Shown piece after piece: positions 58,306 through 64,000 of a DNA stretch of 64,000 bases. The notes beneath the pieces are model-generated. The model was given only the letters and a program-made list of their open reading frames with translations, searched no databases and was not told where the DNA came from. Source of the stretch: Candidatus Saccharimonadota bacterium (lineage in GTDB: Bacteria; Patescibacteriota; Saccharimonadia; Saccharimonadales; Saccharimonadaceae). Both the position numbers and the translations under genes were made by a program. How positions within the stretch are numbered: the first letter of the stretch is position 1; each line of letters begins with the position of its first letter. The stretch lies in assembly GCA_017404725.1 (NCBI GenBank), contig JAFRBS010000001.1:1-64000 (forward strand). Direction: 5' to 3'.

Positions 58306-59299
58306 GTTCGTCAAAAACCTTCGGAATATCTATATATTCTTTAACTTTTCCGTCTTTGCGAATCTGCGAAATCTCAGAATTAAGCGACGTAAACGGTACT
58401 TTTATCGAAACGTAACTTACTTCCTTATCATTTTTCTCGACCAGCTTGACGAAATAATATCCGTCCCCGCTATTCGAGACGAACCGCTCCGAAATCGCGC
58501 CCTTCTCCATCGACGCCGCTTTTTCTGCGCGCCCGCCATCGACGTTTAATATGCTGACCATCTGCCCCGTTTGCTCGAGGACGATTTTATCTCCTAGCTC
58601 TTCTTGGGCCCGCTCGAAGCTCCCGTTCTCGGCCAGCAGCTTCTCGACTTTCGTGGCCGTCTCCTCGGCCTCGACGTCCATCGCTTGCGCCACTTTCATT
58701 TTCAAAAGGTTAAGATAAAGCAGTCGCCGATATTCGCTCTCATCCATCCCAAAATTATCGGACAAAACTTTCAAGAAACTGTCTTTACTCCGATCCGTTC
58801 CCCCAGCGGTCCGATGTTCATCAAACGCTTCGTTAACTTCCGCATCCGAAACCGAAACTCCCATTTCGCGCGCAAATTTTATCGCAACCGCAAAATCTTC
58901 TGCCGAATTTAAGGCTCCGCGCTTATAATAGTCCTTCATTCCCTCGAAATCCGCCAGGCTCCCCGCCGAACCTTGCCGCTCGACCGGCGTAATCGAACTC
59001 CGATAGATCATCAAATAATCCGAATATCTAACTTTCTCGCCATCAATTTCCGCAACCGGCACCGGCACAACCCTGGTCAGCCGATAAAGTACGTCCCCCG
59101 TGTCCTGCATTTTATAAAGTAGCGCCCAGCCCGTCACGCCGGCGACGATAACCGCCAAAACCGCGATCACCACGGTAATAAGTACCAAGCGATGTTTCGC
59201 GTGCTGCATCGGATAACGGAATTTCTTGCCTTTAGATAGGACTTCCTTCCGGCGCTCGTCTAGCTTCTCTTTTTCGGTCTGATTCTTTTCTTTAACCAT
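58298..59299 (-). CDS. membrane-anchored SurA/PrsA-like foldase
   Basis: 333 residues from the ATG at 59299, which has AAGGA in front and an 8-nt overlap with the upstream gene; an ATG at 59317 is the alternative. Layout: Lys-rich cytoplasmic start, transmembrane helix (about 42-66), a SurA_N-type domain (VPVAEIDGEKVRYSDYLMIYRSS...VSVSDAEVNEAFDEHR, DESEYRRLLYLNLLKMKVAQAMD) and a C-terminal parvulin-like segment (MEKGAISERFVSNSGDGYYFVKLVEKND). It probably helps exported proteins fold outside the membrane. The peptidyl-prolyl isomerase residues are not clearly complete, so it may be a chaperone only. Confidence 0.78.
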   Translation of the reverse strand: MVKEKNQTEKEKLDERRKEVLSKGKKFRYPMQHAKHRLVLITVVIAVLAVIVAGVTGWALLYKMQDTGDVLYRLTRVVPVPVAEIDGEKVRYSDYLMIYRSSITPVERQGSAGSLADFEGMKDYYKRGALNSAEDFAVAIKFAREMGVSVSDAEVNEAFDEHRTAGGTDRSKDSFLKVLSDNFGMDESEYRRLLYLNLLKMKVAQAMDVEAEETATKVEKLLAENGSFERAQEELGDKIVLEQTGQMVSILNVDGGRAEKAASMEKGAISERFVSNSGDGYYFVKLVEKNDKEVSYVSIKVPFTSLNSEISQIRKDGKVKEYIDIPKVFDEQK

Positions 59300-59777
59300 T
59301 ACTTTCCTTCTCGGCATTTTGTAATTTATTTAGCACCTTCTTCGGTTTCGGCACCATCGTAATTATCAAATCCCCCACGCCGGTCTGTATTTTAATTGTA
59401 CCATATCCAAAGATTCCTGCCAAAAGTCCAGGGACGCTCATCGAAATACTCTGAATCTTGTCCATTCCAAGGTCGATAACAGTTTTCTTGAACAGTCCTC
59501 GCTGCGAAATCTGCCGAATTCGCTCGTTCGTCACGATATAAATCGAAAAATACCAGAGAATATATGCATAAACCGCCCCGAAAATCCCGAAAATAAAAAC
59601 GCCGAGAAAAATCCAAAACATCCGAACGTCCCCCGGCCACATCACCATCGGCAAAATCCCCAGCCCCGTCATGATAATCAAAAAAATCAATCCCCTCTTC
59701 GCGGTCAAAATATGTCGCCGGAAAATAAACAGCACTTTTTCCCCTTCTCTCTGCCCATCGAATGTCATTTCACTCAT
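59292..59777 (-). CDS. bacterial PH domain (bPH2) membrane protein
   Basis: 161 residues: a short N-terminal strand region with EKVLFIFRRHILTAKRG, two transmembrane helices (about 29-47 and 53-76), then a bPH2 domain with YIVTNERIRQISQRGLFKKTVIDLGMDKIQSISMSVPGLLAGIFGYGTIKIQTG, typical of YdbS/YdbT-like proteins. Function unknown, probably membrane-associated. Leaderless-type promoter TGATATAAT lies about 15 nt before the ATG; it is divergent from ndk. Confidence 0.82.
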   Translation of the reverse strand: MSEMTFDGQREGEKVLFIFRRHILTAKRGLIFLIIMTGLGILPMVMWPGDVRMFWIFLGVFIFGIFGAVYAYILWYFSIYIVTNERIRQISQRGLFKKTVIDLGMDKIQSISMSVPGLLAGIFGYGTIKIQTGVGDLIITMVPKPKKVLNKLQNAEKESNG

Positions 59778-59834
59778 GCTATATATATTATATCATCTAA
59801 TGTGTTATAATGGGTAAAAGAACTAAGGAGAATT

Positions 59835-60350
59835 ATGGGAAAAGAAACGGACTTAATCCAAAGAAGTTTAGTAGTTTGTAAGCCGGACGCAGTACAGCGC
59901 GGCTTGGTCGGCGAGATCGTTCATCGCTTCGAGCGCGTCGGCTTGAAAATTGTCGGCATGAAAATGGTTATGCCTGATGAGAAACAATACGAAGCACATT
60001 ATAACGACATCGGCGAACTCGCGAAGCGCGCCGGCGAAGAGATTTTTCGCTATAATCTCGACTATATGATGACCGGTCCGGTTATCGCGATGTGTCTCGA
60101 AGGCGTCGAAGCTGTGCCGCTGGTCCGAAAAATCGTCGGCTCGACTTCTCCGCAGGAAGCGGACATGGGTACGATTCGCGGCGACTATGCGCATATGAGC
60201 TTCGGTTATTCGAACGCGAAGAAAAAAGGCGTGCCTAATCTTGTACACGCGTCTGGCTCGCCAGCAGAAGCGAAAAAAGAAGTCGCGCTCTGGTTCTCAG
60301 ACGACGAGCTTTATGATTACTCAGACTTGAACGAGAAATATACACGCTAA
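59835..60350 (+). CDS. ndk: nucleoside diphosphate kinase
   Basis: Balances NTP pools by a phospho-His relay. 171 residues: RSLVVCKPDAVQRGLVGEIVHRFERVGLKIVGMKMV (N-terminal core with KPDAV), PVIAMCLEGVEAVPLVRKIVGSTSPQEADMGTIRGDYA, and the active-site His in NLVHASGSPAEAKKEVALWF. It has about 20-30 residues more than E. coli Ndk (insert around residues 58-80), as in archaeal/eukaryote-like longer forms. Promoter TGTTATAAT, a short leader and a Shine-Dalgarno AAGGAG before the ATG. Confidence 0.95.
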   Translation: MGKETDLIQRSLVVCKPDAVQRGLVGEIVHRFERVGLKIVGMKMVMPDEKQYEAHYNDIGELAKRAGEEIFRYNLDYMMTGPVIAMCLEGVEAVPLVRKIVGSTSPQEADMGTIRGDYAHMSFGYSNAKKKGVPNLVHASGSPAEAKKEVALWFSDDELYDYSDLNEKYTR

Positions 60351-60370
60351 AGTGATATAATAATAGTAGT

Positions 60371-60446
60371 GGCCCGGTAGCTCAATGGATAGAGCAACTC
60401 CGTCCTAAGGAGAAGGTTGTGCGTTCGACTCGCACCCGGGTCACCA
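60371..60446 (+). tRNA. tRNA-Arg(CCT)
   Basis: 76 nt with encoded CCA. Acceptor GGCCCGG/CCGGGTC with one G-U pair; anticodon loop GTCCTAA giving CCT; T loop TTCGACT. Promoter TGATATAAT (TATAAT 60356-60361) just upstream. Confidence 0.93.
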
Positions 60447-60469
60447 TAATACTATATTATTATATACTT

Positions 60470-61432
60470 ATGCCAGAACAAAAAACTTACATTATCGATC
60501 TGATCCAAGACTTCCTCGAACATCTCGAGATTGAACTCGGCCGTTCGTTAAATACGGTCCGAAATTATGAACTATATTTAAATCGCTTTTATGAAATCGC
60601 CGGGACCGACCTGGACCACGAAATGTATCCCGAAGACATCGACCAAGAAATGCTTCGAAAATTCCGCCTGAGACTAAACCGCCTCGAAGATACCCATGGC
60701 AAACGTCTAACTGCCCAGACCCAAGCGTATTATTTAATCGCCCTGCGCGGTTTTTTGAAATATCTCGCGAAGAGAAACATTAATTCCCTCGATCCGGTCC
60801 TGGTCGATTTGCCGAGGACCCATCGCCCCGAAGTAAATTTTCTCCAGCTCGACGAAGTAAAGCGCCTCGTCGACGCCATCGAAGATCCAGTAAACGAAGC
60901 CGACGAAGAAACCCGTCTCCGCGACCGCGCTATCGTCGAACTTTTGTTCTCTGGCGGCCTGCGCGTTTCCGAACTTTGTAATTTAAATAAAGCCGACATT
61001 AATCTCGAGCGCCGCGAATTTATGGTCCGCGGAAAAGGTAGTAAGGACCGCCCAGTTTTCATAACCGAGTCCGCCGCCGATCATATTAAAGATTACCTCG
61101 CCATCCGCCGAGACAATCTCCCCGCGCTGTTTTTAAACAACTCAAAAAACCCCGGCGCTCCCGACCAAACCGGCAATTACCGCCGCCTAACCTCTCGCTC
61201 AATCCAGCGCATCATCGAGAAATATACTAAACTCGCCGGCATTACTAAGCATGTCACTCCGCATACCCTGCGCCATTCATTCGCGACCGACCTCTTAATC
61301 AACGGCGCCGACATCCGCTCCGTCCAATCGCTCCTCGGCCACTCGAACATTTCTACGACCCAAATCTATACCCACGTCACCGATTCCCACCTCCGCGAAA
61401 TCCACGAAAAATTCCACTCCGACACCGACTAG
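60470..61432 (+). CDS. tyrosine recombinase (XerC/XerD-like)
   Basis: Site-specific recombinase, likely resolving chromosome dimers. 320 residues from the ATG at 60470; the longer frame starts inside tRNA-Arg. N-terminal SAM-like core-binding domain (about 7-105), catalytic domain with Arg165 (SGGLRVSEL), Lys189 (RGKGSKDR), His265 and Arg268 (HTLRHSFATDLL), His291 (LLGHSNISTTQ) and the nucleophile Tyr300 (IYTHV). A complete active site. Its place between a tRNA and the DGR would also suit an integrase, but size and spacing match housekeeping Xer proteins better. Confidence 0.88.
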   Translation: MPEQKTYIIDLIQDFLEHLEIELGRSLNTVRNYELYLNRFYEIAGTDLDHEMYPEDIDQEMLRKFRLRLNRLEDTHGKRLTAQTQAYYLIALRGFLKYLAKRNINSLDPVLVDLPRTHRPEVNFLQLDEVKRLVDAIEDPVNEADEETRLRDRAIVELLFSGGLRVSELCNLNKADINLERREFMVRGKGSKDRPVFITESAADHIKDYLAIRRDNLPALFLNNSKNPGAPDQTGNYRRLTSRSIQRIIEKYTKLAGITKHVTPHTLRHSFATDLLINGADIRSVQSLLGHSNISTTQIYTHVTDSHLREIHEKFHSDTD

Positions 61433-61453
61433 ACATCTAAAATTAACCACTAG

Positions 61454-61462
61454 TGTTATAAT
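61454..61462 (+). promoter_or_regulatory. extended -10 promoter of the DGR template RNA
   Basis: TGTTATAAT at 61454-61462, 22 nt after the xer stop, reading rightwards into the gene-free segment that ends in the template repeat. Transcription would start near 61469. Confidence 0.6.
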
Positions 61463-61837
61463 ATACCTGCGGGCGCGTAAATTTTTACAGGGCAAAAGAC
61501 ACGCAAGGCAAAGCGCCAAAAACGCAAAAGCGCTAAAAGCGCAAAAACGCCGAAGCCGGTAACTTATACCCCCTTTAAAAAATGAAGCCTGTAGAGGAGA
61601 TTACTGAGATTCGCTTATCGACGCGCAGAAGCGTGCGTGAGCCAAACCTGCTCAAGTCGTCAGCAGGGCCCTCCGCCTTCGAGAAGCCGGAGTTCAGCCA
61701 AGAAATCTCTGAAATTCCGTTTACTCAGTTGTGTTTAGACTGAGGGCTAGTGTCCCTGGAGTGGTCTAGCTGTACGTGTATCATAAGTCCAGTAGGTCGC
61801 GGACGGGTTTCTACCCGGTCGCTGTCCCCTTGCGGCG

Positions 61838-62031
61838 CGTATTATACCGGCTACCGCAACGGCGGCTCGGTCAACAACCCGTCAGACAACGCGAACTACT
61901 GGTCGTCTACGGCGAATTCCGAGGTGAACGCGTACAACTTGAACTTCAACTCCGATGGCAACTTCAACCCTCAGAACAACAACAACAAGTACAACGGATT
62001 TGCCGTACGCTGCGTAGCCGCGTCGTCCTAG
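61838..62031 (+). repeat. DGR template repeat (TR), AAC-rich
   Basis: In the coding sense this reads YYTGYRNGGSVNNPSDNANY, then WSSTANSEVNAYNLNFNSDG and NFNPQNNNNKYNGFAVRCVA, the C-terminal C-type-lectin/FISUMP-like motif common in DGR targets. It has 16 AAC codons and one AAT at the positions that vary in such targets; an unmutated AAC set marks a template rather than a variable repeat. The N-terminal body of a target protein is missing here. The matching variable repeat is not elsewhere in the window. Confidence 0.82.
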
Positions 62032-62065
62032 GCGTCGCCCTACGCGTTATTATCGGCTCTCCCCT

Positions 62066-62091
62066 CGCGCCGCGCGTTCTTGCGCGGCGCG
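62066..62091 (+). terminator. GC hairpin after the template repeat
   Basis: CGCGCCGCGC (from 62066) pairs with GCGCGGCGCG (to 62091) around a TTCTT loop, followed after about 10 nt by TTATTTTT. It could end the template RNA; DGR variable regions in other systems also carry a hairpin just downstream of the repeat. Confidence 0.6.
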
Positions 62092-62171
62092 TAGTGGGTT
62101 ATTTTTCCCCCATGCACTGTCCTCTACAGCGATTTACGCGCCCGCGCCGCATCAAGCAAAACACACAAGCA

Positions 62172-63401
62172 TCAAGCCGCATCAACCGCAACGTCCCAAT
62201 ACCTCCGCATCTTCTCCCGCAACTTCCGCGTATTATAATGACAAGAAAGCCCAATATACGCAATGACCGATTCCATGTCGCGATACCCCATCCCGGTCTC
62301 GACCGCCGCTTCCCAAAAACTGCGGCGAAAGCGCTTCGCTAGGACCGCGTGCGTCGGGTAAATCACAATCCCTAAGAATTTCACACCCTTATGAACCTCA
62401 GTCGTCGCTGTTTTTGTTGGGTGAATTTTCAGCCCCAGCCCTGCCAAAAATTCCACAATCTTCGGCTTGTCCGCAAGCGCCCGCTCAAGCTCCTCTTCGG
62501 TTACGATAATCACAAAATCATCAACATACCGCCCGTACCGTTTCCAGCCCAGCTCGTGCGTAATAAACCAGTCGAGCTTCGAGAGGTACAAATTCGACAA
62601 AAGCTGCGAAGTTAAGTTCCCGATCACGATTCCTTTCCCTGGCGGCTGGCAGTCCATCCGCTTCCCGCGCGGAACTTTGTCCCAGTCCGAGGCCTTCCCT
62701 CGCCGAATCACTCCTTCCGTCGGGTCGTCAAAAATCACTTCTTTCCATAGCGATAACAAAAGGTCATATTTCCAGTTATACTCATAATCCGGAAATTGGC
62801 GCCGTAGAGCCTCTTTAACGGCCTTGAAAAGCTTACGCCTATCTAGACTCATAAAATACGAGGAAATGTCAAATTGGAGTGCATACGCCTTTCTCCGGCC
62901 ATTTTTCGACGCGGACTTAATGAACTTCTGGATCCGCTTAACGCCATAAAGCGTCCCCTTCCCTTTCCGACAGGAGTACGAATCGTTAATGAACCATCTG
63001 TCCCAAATCGCCGCCGATTGGCGATACAGAAAATGGTGAATTACCCGATCTCGAAACGGCGCGGCGTAAATTTCCCTAATTACCGGCTTGAAATTCACGA
63101 ACGCAATCCCCCGCGAAGGCTTATACTTCCCCGTCGCGACCGACTCGCGCAGACCGGTCAAATTCTCCCGCTCTAACATCTCAAATTCCTGCTCATCTTC
63201 GGTCCCCCGCTTGTTTTTCCGCGCATCAAGATACGCCAGCCAAAGTTCATTATCAAGAAACCGCTCAAACGCCGAAAGCTGGTCTAGGTCAACTTCCGTC
63301 ATCTCCCCCATAATCTTATGTACCTTGAAAAACCGCTCGTTCGCCGCCTTAATTACTTCTTCCGGCGAAATTTCCCCGCTTTTTACTCTAGATTTTAACA
63401 T
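62172..63401 (-). CDS. DGR reverse transcriptase
   Basis: Copies the template RNA with adenine-specific errors to diversify a target gene. 409 residues with RT motifs in order: FKPVIREIYAAPFRDRVIHHFL (about 104-125), SYSCRKGKGTLYGV (141-154), LQFDISSYFMSLD (catalytic Asp178), GKGIVIGNLTSQLLSNLYLSKLD, in which IGNLTSQ (260-266) replaces the QGxxxSP of group II intron enzymes and is diagnostic for DGRs, the active site YVDD (292-295), and VKFLGIVIYP. No maturase or endonuclease domain. It overlaps the avd-like gene by 14 nt and points towards the template repeat. Confidence 0.95.
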   Translation of the reverse strand: MLKSRVKSGEISPEEVIKAANERFFKVHKIMGEMTEVDLDQLSAFERFLDNELWLAYLDARKNKRGTEDEQEFEMLERENLTGLRESVATGKYKPSRGIAFVNFKPVIREIYAAPFRDRVIHHFLYRQSAAIWDRWFINDSYSCRKGKGTLYGVKRIQKFIKSASKNGRRKAYALQFDISSYFMSLDRRKLFKAVKEALRRQFPDYEYNWKYDLLLSLWKEVIFDDPTEGVIRRGKASDWDKVPRGKRMDCQPPGKGIVIGNLTSQLLSNLYLSKLDWFITHELGWKRYGRYVDDFVIIVTEEELERALADKPKIVEFLAGLGLKIHPTKTATTEVHKGVKFLGIVIYPTHAVLAKRFRRSFWEAAVETGMGYRDMESVIAYIGLSCHYNTRKLREKMRRYWDVAVDAA

Positions 63402-63984
63402 TTAAAGCCTTCCCTTCTAGAACCTCTAATTTATGTTCTAACCTTCTTACTGTATCATAATCTATCGTCTGCTCGTTGACCAGAATCATCAAACTCGTCC
63501 GAATATGATGAATGCTCTCTAGCGCAAACGCTTTATATTTCATCGGCTTCAGGCCTTCCCAGCCGTTCGCCATCTTTACGTACTCGCGGACTAGCACCCC
63601 CGCCGTCTCCAGCATATCGTCCCCGACGAGCTTCCGCTCGCTCGGATCACATTTCCGCCCGATTTGCAGAACTATCCTCTCGACGTCTTTCATCGCCGTA
63701 AAATACGCCGGCCAGACCTTATCCGGCACGATTTTTTCGTTCAGATTTTCCCATTTTTGCTCCTCTTTTTCCTTCAGTTTGTCGATCGCTTCGCGCGGAA
63801 CAATCCTCGTCAACTTATATTCGTAGAGCCCATCTTTTTTGTACGACCGCCGTATGCCAAAAATTTCCAGATTCGCCTCGAACGCCTTCAGATTTTTGAT
63901 CACGACGACTTTCGCCCGCGTGAATTCGTCCAGGCCGTAGATTTTATCTTTGTCGGTGTGAATTTTTGGTGGTCGTTTTTTCAA
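63388..63984 (-). CDS. Avd-like DGR accessory protein (possibly incomplete at the 5' end)
   Basis: 198 residues from a TTG at 63984; the frame stays open to the window edge, so the true start may lie outside. The C-terminal 110 residues are helical and follow the four-helix-bundle pattern of Avd (accessory variability determinant): YFTAMKDVERIVLQIGRKCDPSERKLVGDDMLETAGVLVREYVKMANG, FALESIHHIRTSLMILVNEQTIDYDTVRRLEHKLEVLEGKA. Avd is a pentameric basic protein that binds the RT and template RNA. The gene directly precedes and overlaps the RT gene, the standard position. The N-terminal 80 residues are Lys-rich and longer than in BPP-1 Avd. Confidence 0.8.
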   Translation of the reverse strand: MKKRPPKIHTDKDKIYGLDEFTRAKVVVIKNLKAFEANLEIFGIRRSYKKDGLYEYKLTRIVPREAIDKLKEKEEQKWENLNEKIVPDKVWPAYFTAMKDVERIVLQIGRKCDPSERKLVGDDMLETAGVLVREYVKMANGWEGLKPMKYKAFALESIHHIRTSLMILVNEQTIDYDTVRRLEHKLEVLEGKALNVKI

Positions 63985-64000
63985 CTTTACGCAAAGGTGG

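Larger units (their letters stand above)
61469..62110 (+). ncRNA. DGR template RNA (approximate extent)
   Basis: From the promoter at 61454 to the GC hairpin near 62091 and the TTATTTTT that follows. No gene is convincing in 61469-61835. It holds a small hairpin GCGCT/AGCGC (about 61529-61541), and purine-rich stretches. A frame from 61750 reads through the template repeat but has no ribosome-binding site, and its upstream part is not protein-like. The extent is inferred from signals, not from homology. Confidence 0.6.

Noticed and set aside
60470-61432. Tyrosine recombinase as integrase of a genomic island carrying the DGR
   Set aside because: No direct repeat of the tRNA-Arg end was found to the right, and size and motifs suit a housekeeping Xer protein.
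61750-62031. 93-codon frame as a real protein gene
   Set aside because: Only the part from about 61838 resembles a protein (C-type-lectin-like end). There is no ribosome-binding site, the upstream part is not protein-like, and all candidate variable codons are AAC, as in a DGR template rather than an expressed target.
1-64000. CRISPR array or classical insertion sequence
   Set aside because: No regularly spaced repeats and no transposase frame were seen; the only recombinase-type genes are the Xer-like protein and the DGR RT.

Overview
The window looks like a chromosomal segment of a Patescibacteria (CPR) organism, most probably Candidatus Saccharibacteria (TM7). This is an inference from gene content and style. 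TGA is a real stop codon (smpB ends with it), so the UGA=Gly code of Gracilibacteria and Absconditabacteria is not used. The genes are short and tightly packed. Most transcription units start at an extended -10 box TGnTATAAT that ends 6-7 nt before the start codon, the layout of leaderless mRNAs. The GC content is moderate, and there is no rRNA and no phage structural module.

Layout. 1-4.5 kb: start of an unknown minus-strand gene, divergent promoters around two 40-bp repeats, smpB-xth and an NnrD-like gene, then a GT4 glycosyltransferase with an SDR and tRNA-Leu. 4.5-12.3 kb: sortase, PEGA/beta-propeller protein, DUF4367-like protein, gltX, DUF3048 protein, tRNA-Glu, GH5 glycosidase. 12.3-18.4 kb: a small SD-led gene, der, a frameshifted PIN-PhoH gene, pth, a small RNA, a DUF3800 gene, dprA and a structured ncRNA of about 325 nt. 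18.5-25.8 kb: topA, a sigma-region-4/HARE-HTH protein and a VirD4/HerA-like ATPase. 25.7-26.5 kb: a gene-free stretch with a 187-nt foldback. 26.5-38.7 kb: raiA-secA-M16 peptidase-ung, serS, a DUF2207 protein, ldh, an HD-like protein, lysS and a pseudo-receiver. 38.8-46.2 kb: a minus-strand dcw cluster (rsmH, ftsL-like, ftsI, mraY, ftsW, murG, ftsQ-like). 46.2-46.5 kb: a rod-shaped ncRNA. 46.7-54.6 kb: uvrD/pcrA, HTH-MurA fusion, galU, ZIP transporter, gpmI, pgi. 54.6-61.4 kb: tRNAs, membrane proteins, a GT2 synthase, a SurA/PrsA-like foldase, ndk and a tyrosine recombinase. 61.4-64 kb: a diversity-generating retroelement (DGR).

Two things stand out. (1) The DGR has a reverse transcriptase with DGR motifs (IGNLTSQ, YVDD), an Avd-like partner, and a template repeat with 16 AAC codons under its own promoter and facing the RT. 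The diversified target gene is not in the window. (2) A family of short foldback elements shares a core close to CGCCSCTTGGGAC. Copies lie in frame inside der, murG, topA and the sortase gene, directly after the DUF2207 gene, and beside tRNA-Asp, where a 14-bp tRNA 3' end is duplicated. Their stems differ from copy to copy and, in der and topA, continue as diverged inverted arms into the coding sequence. Several structured non-coding RNAs are further candidates for novelty.

Functionally the region combines peptidoglycan synthesis and division (murA, mraY, murG, ftsI, ftsW, ftsL-like and ftsQ-like), translation (gltX, serS, lysS, pth, smpB, raiA, der), secretion and surface assembly (secA, sortase, foldase, glycosyltransferases), glycolysis and fermentation (pgi, gpmI, ldh) and DNA metabolism (topA, dprA, ung, xth, uvrD, xer). 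All product names come from reading motifs in the translations; no database search was run.
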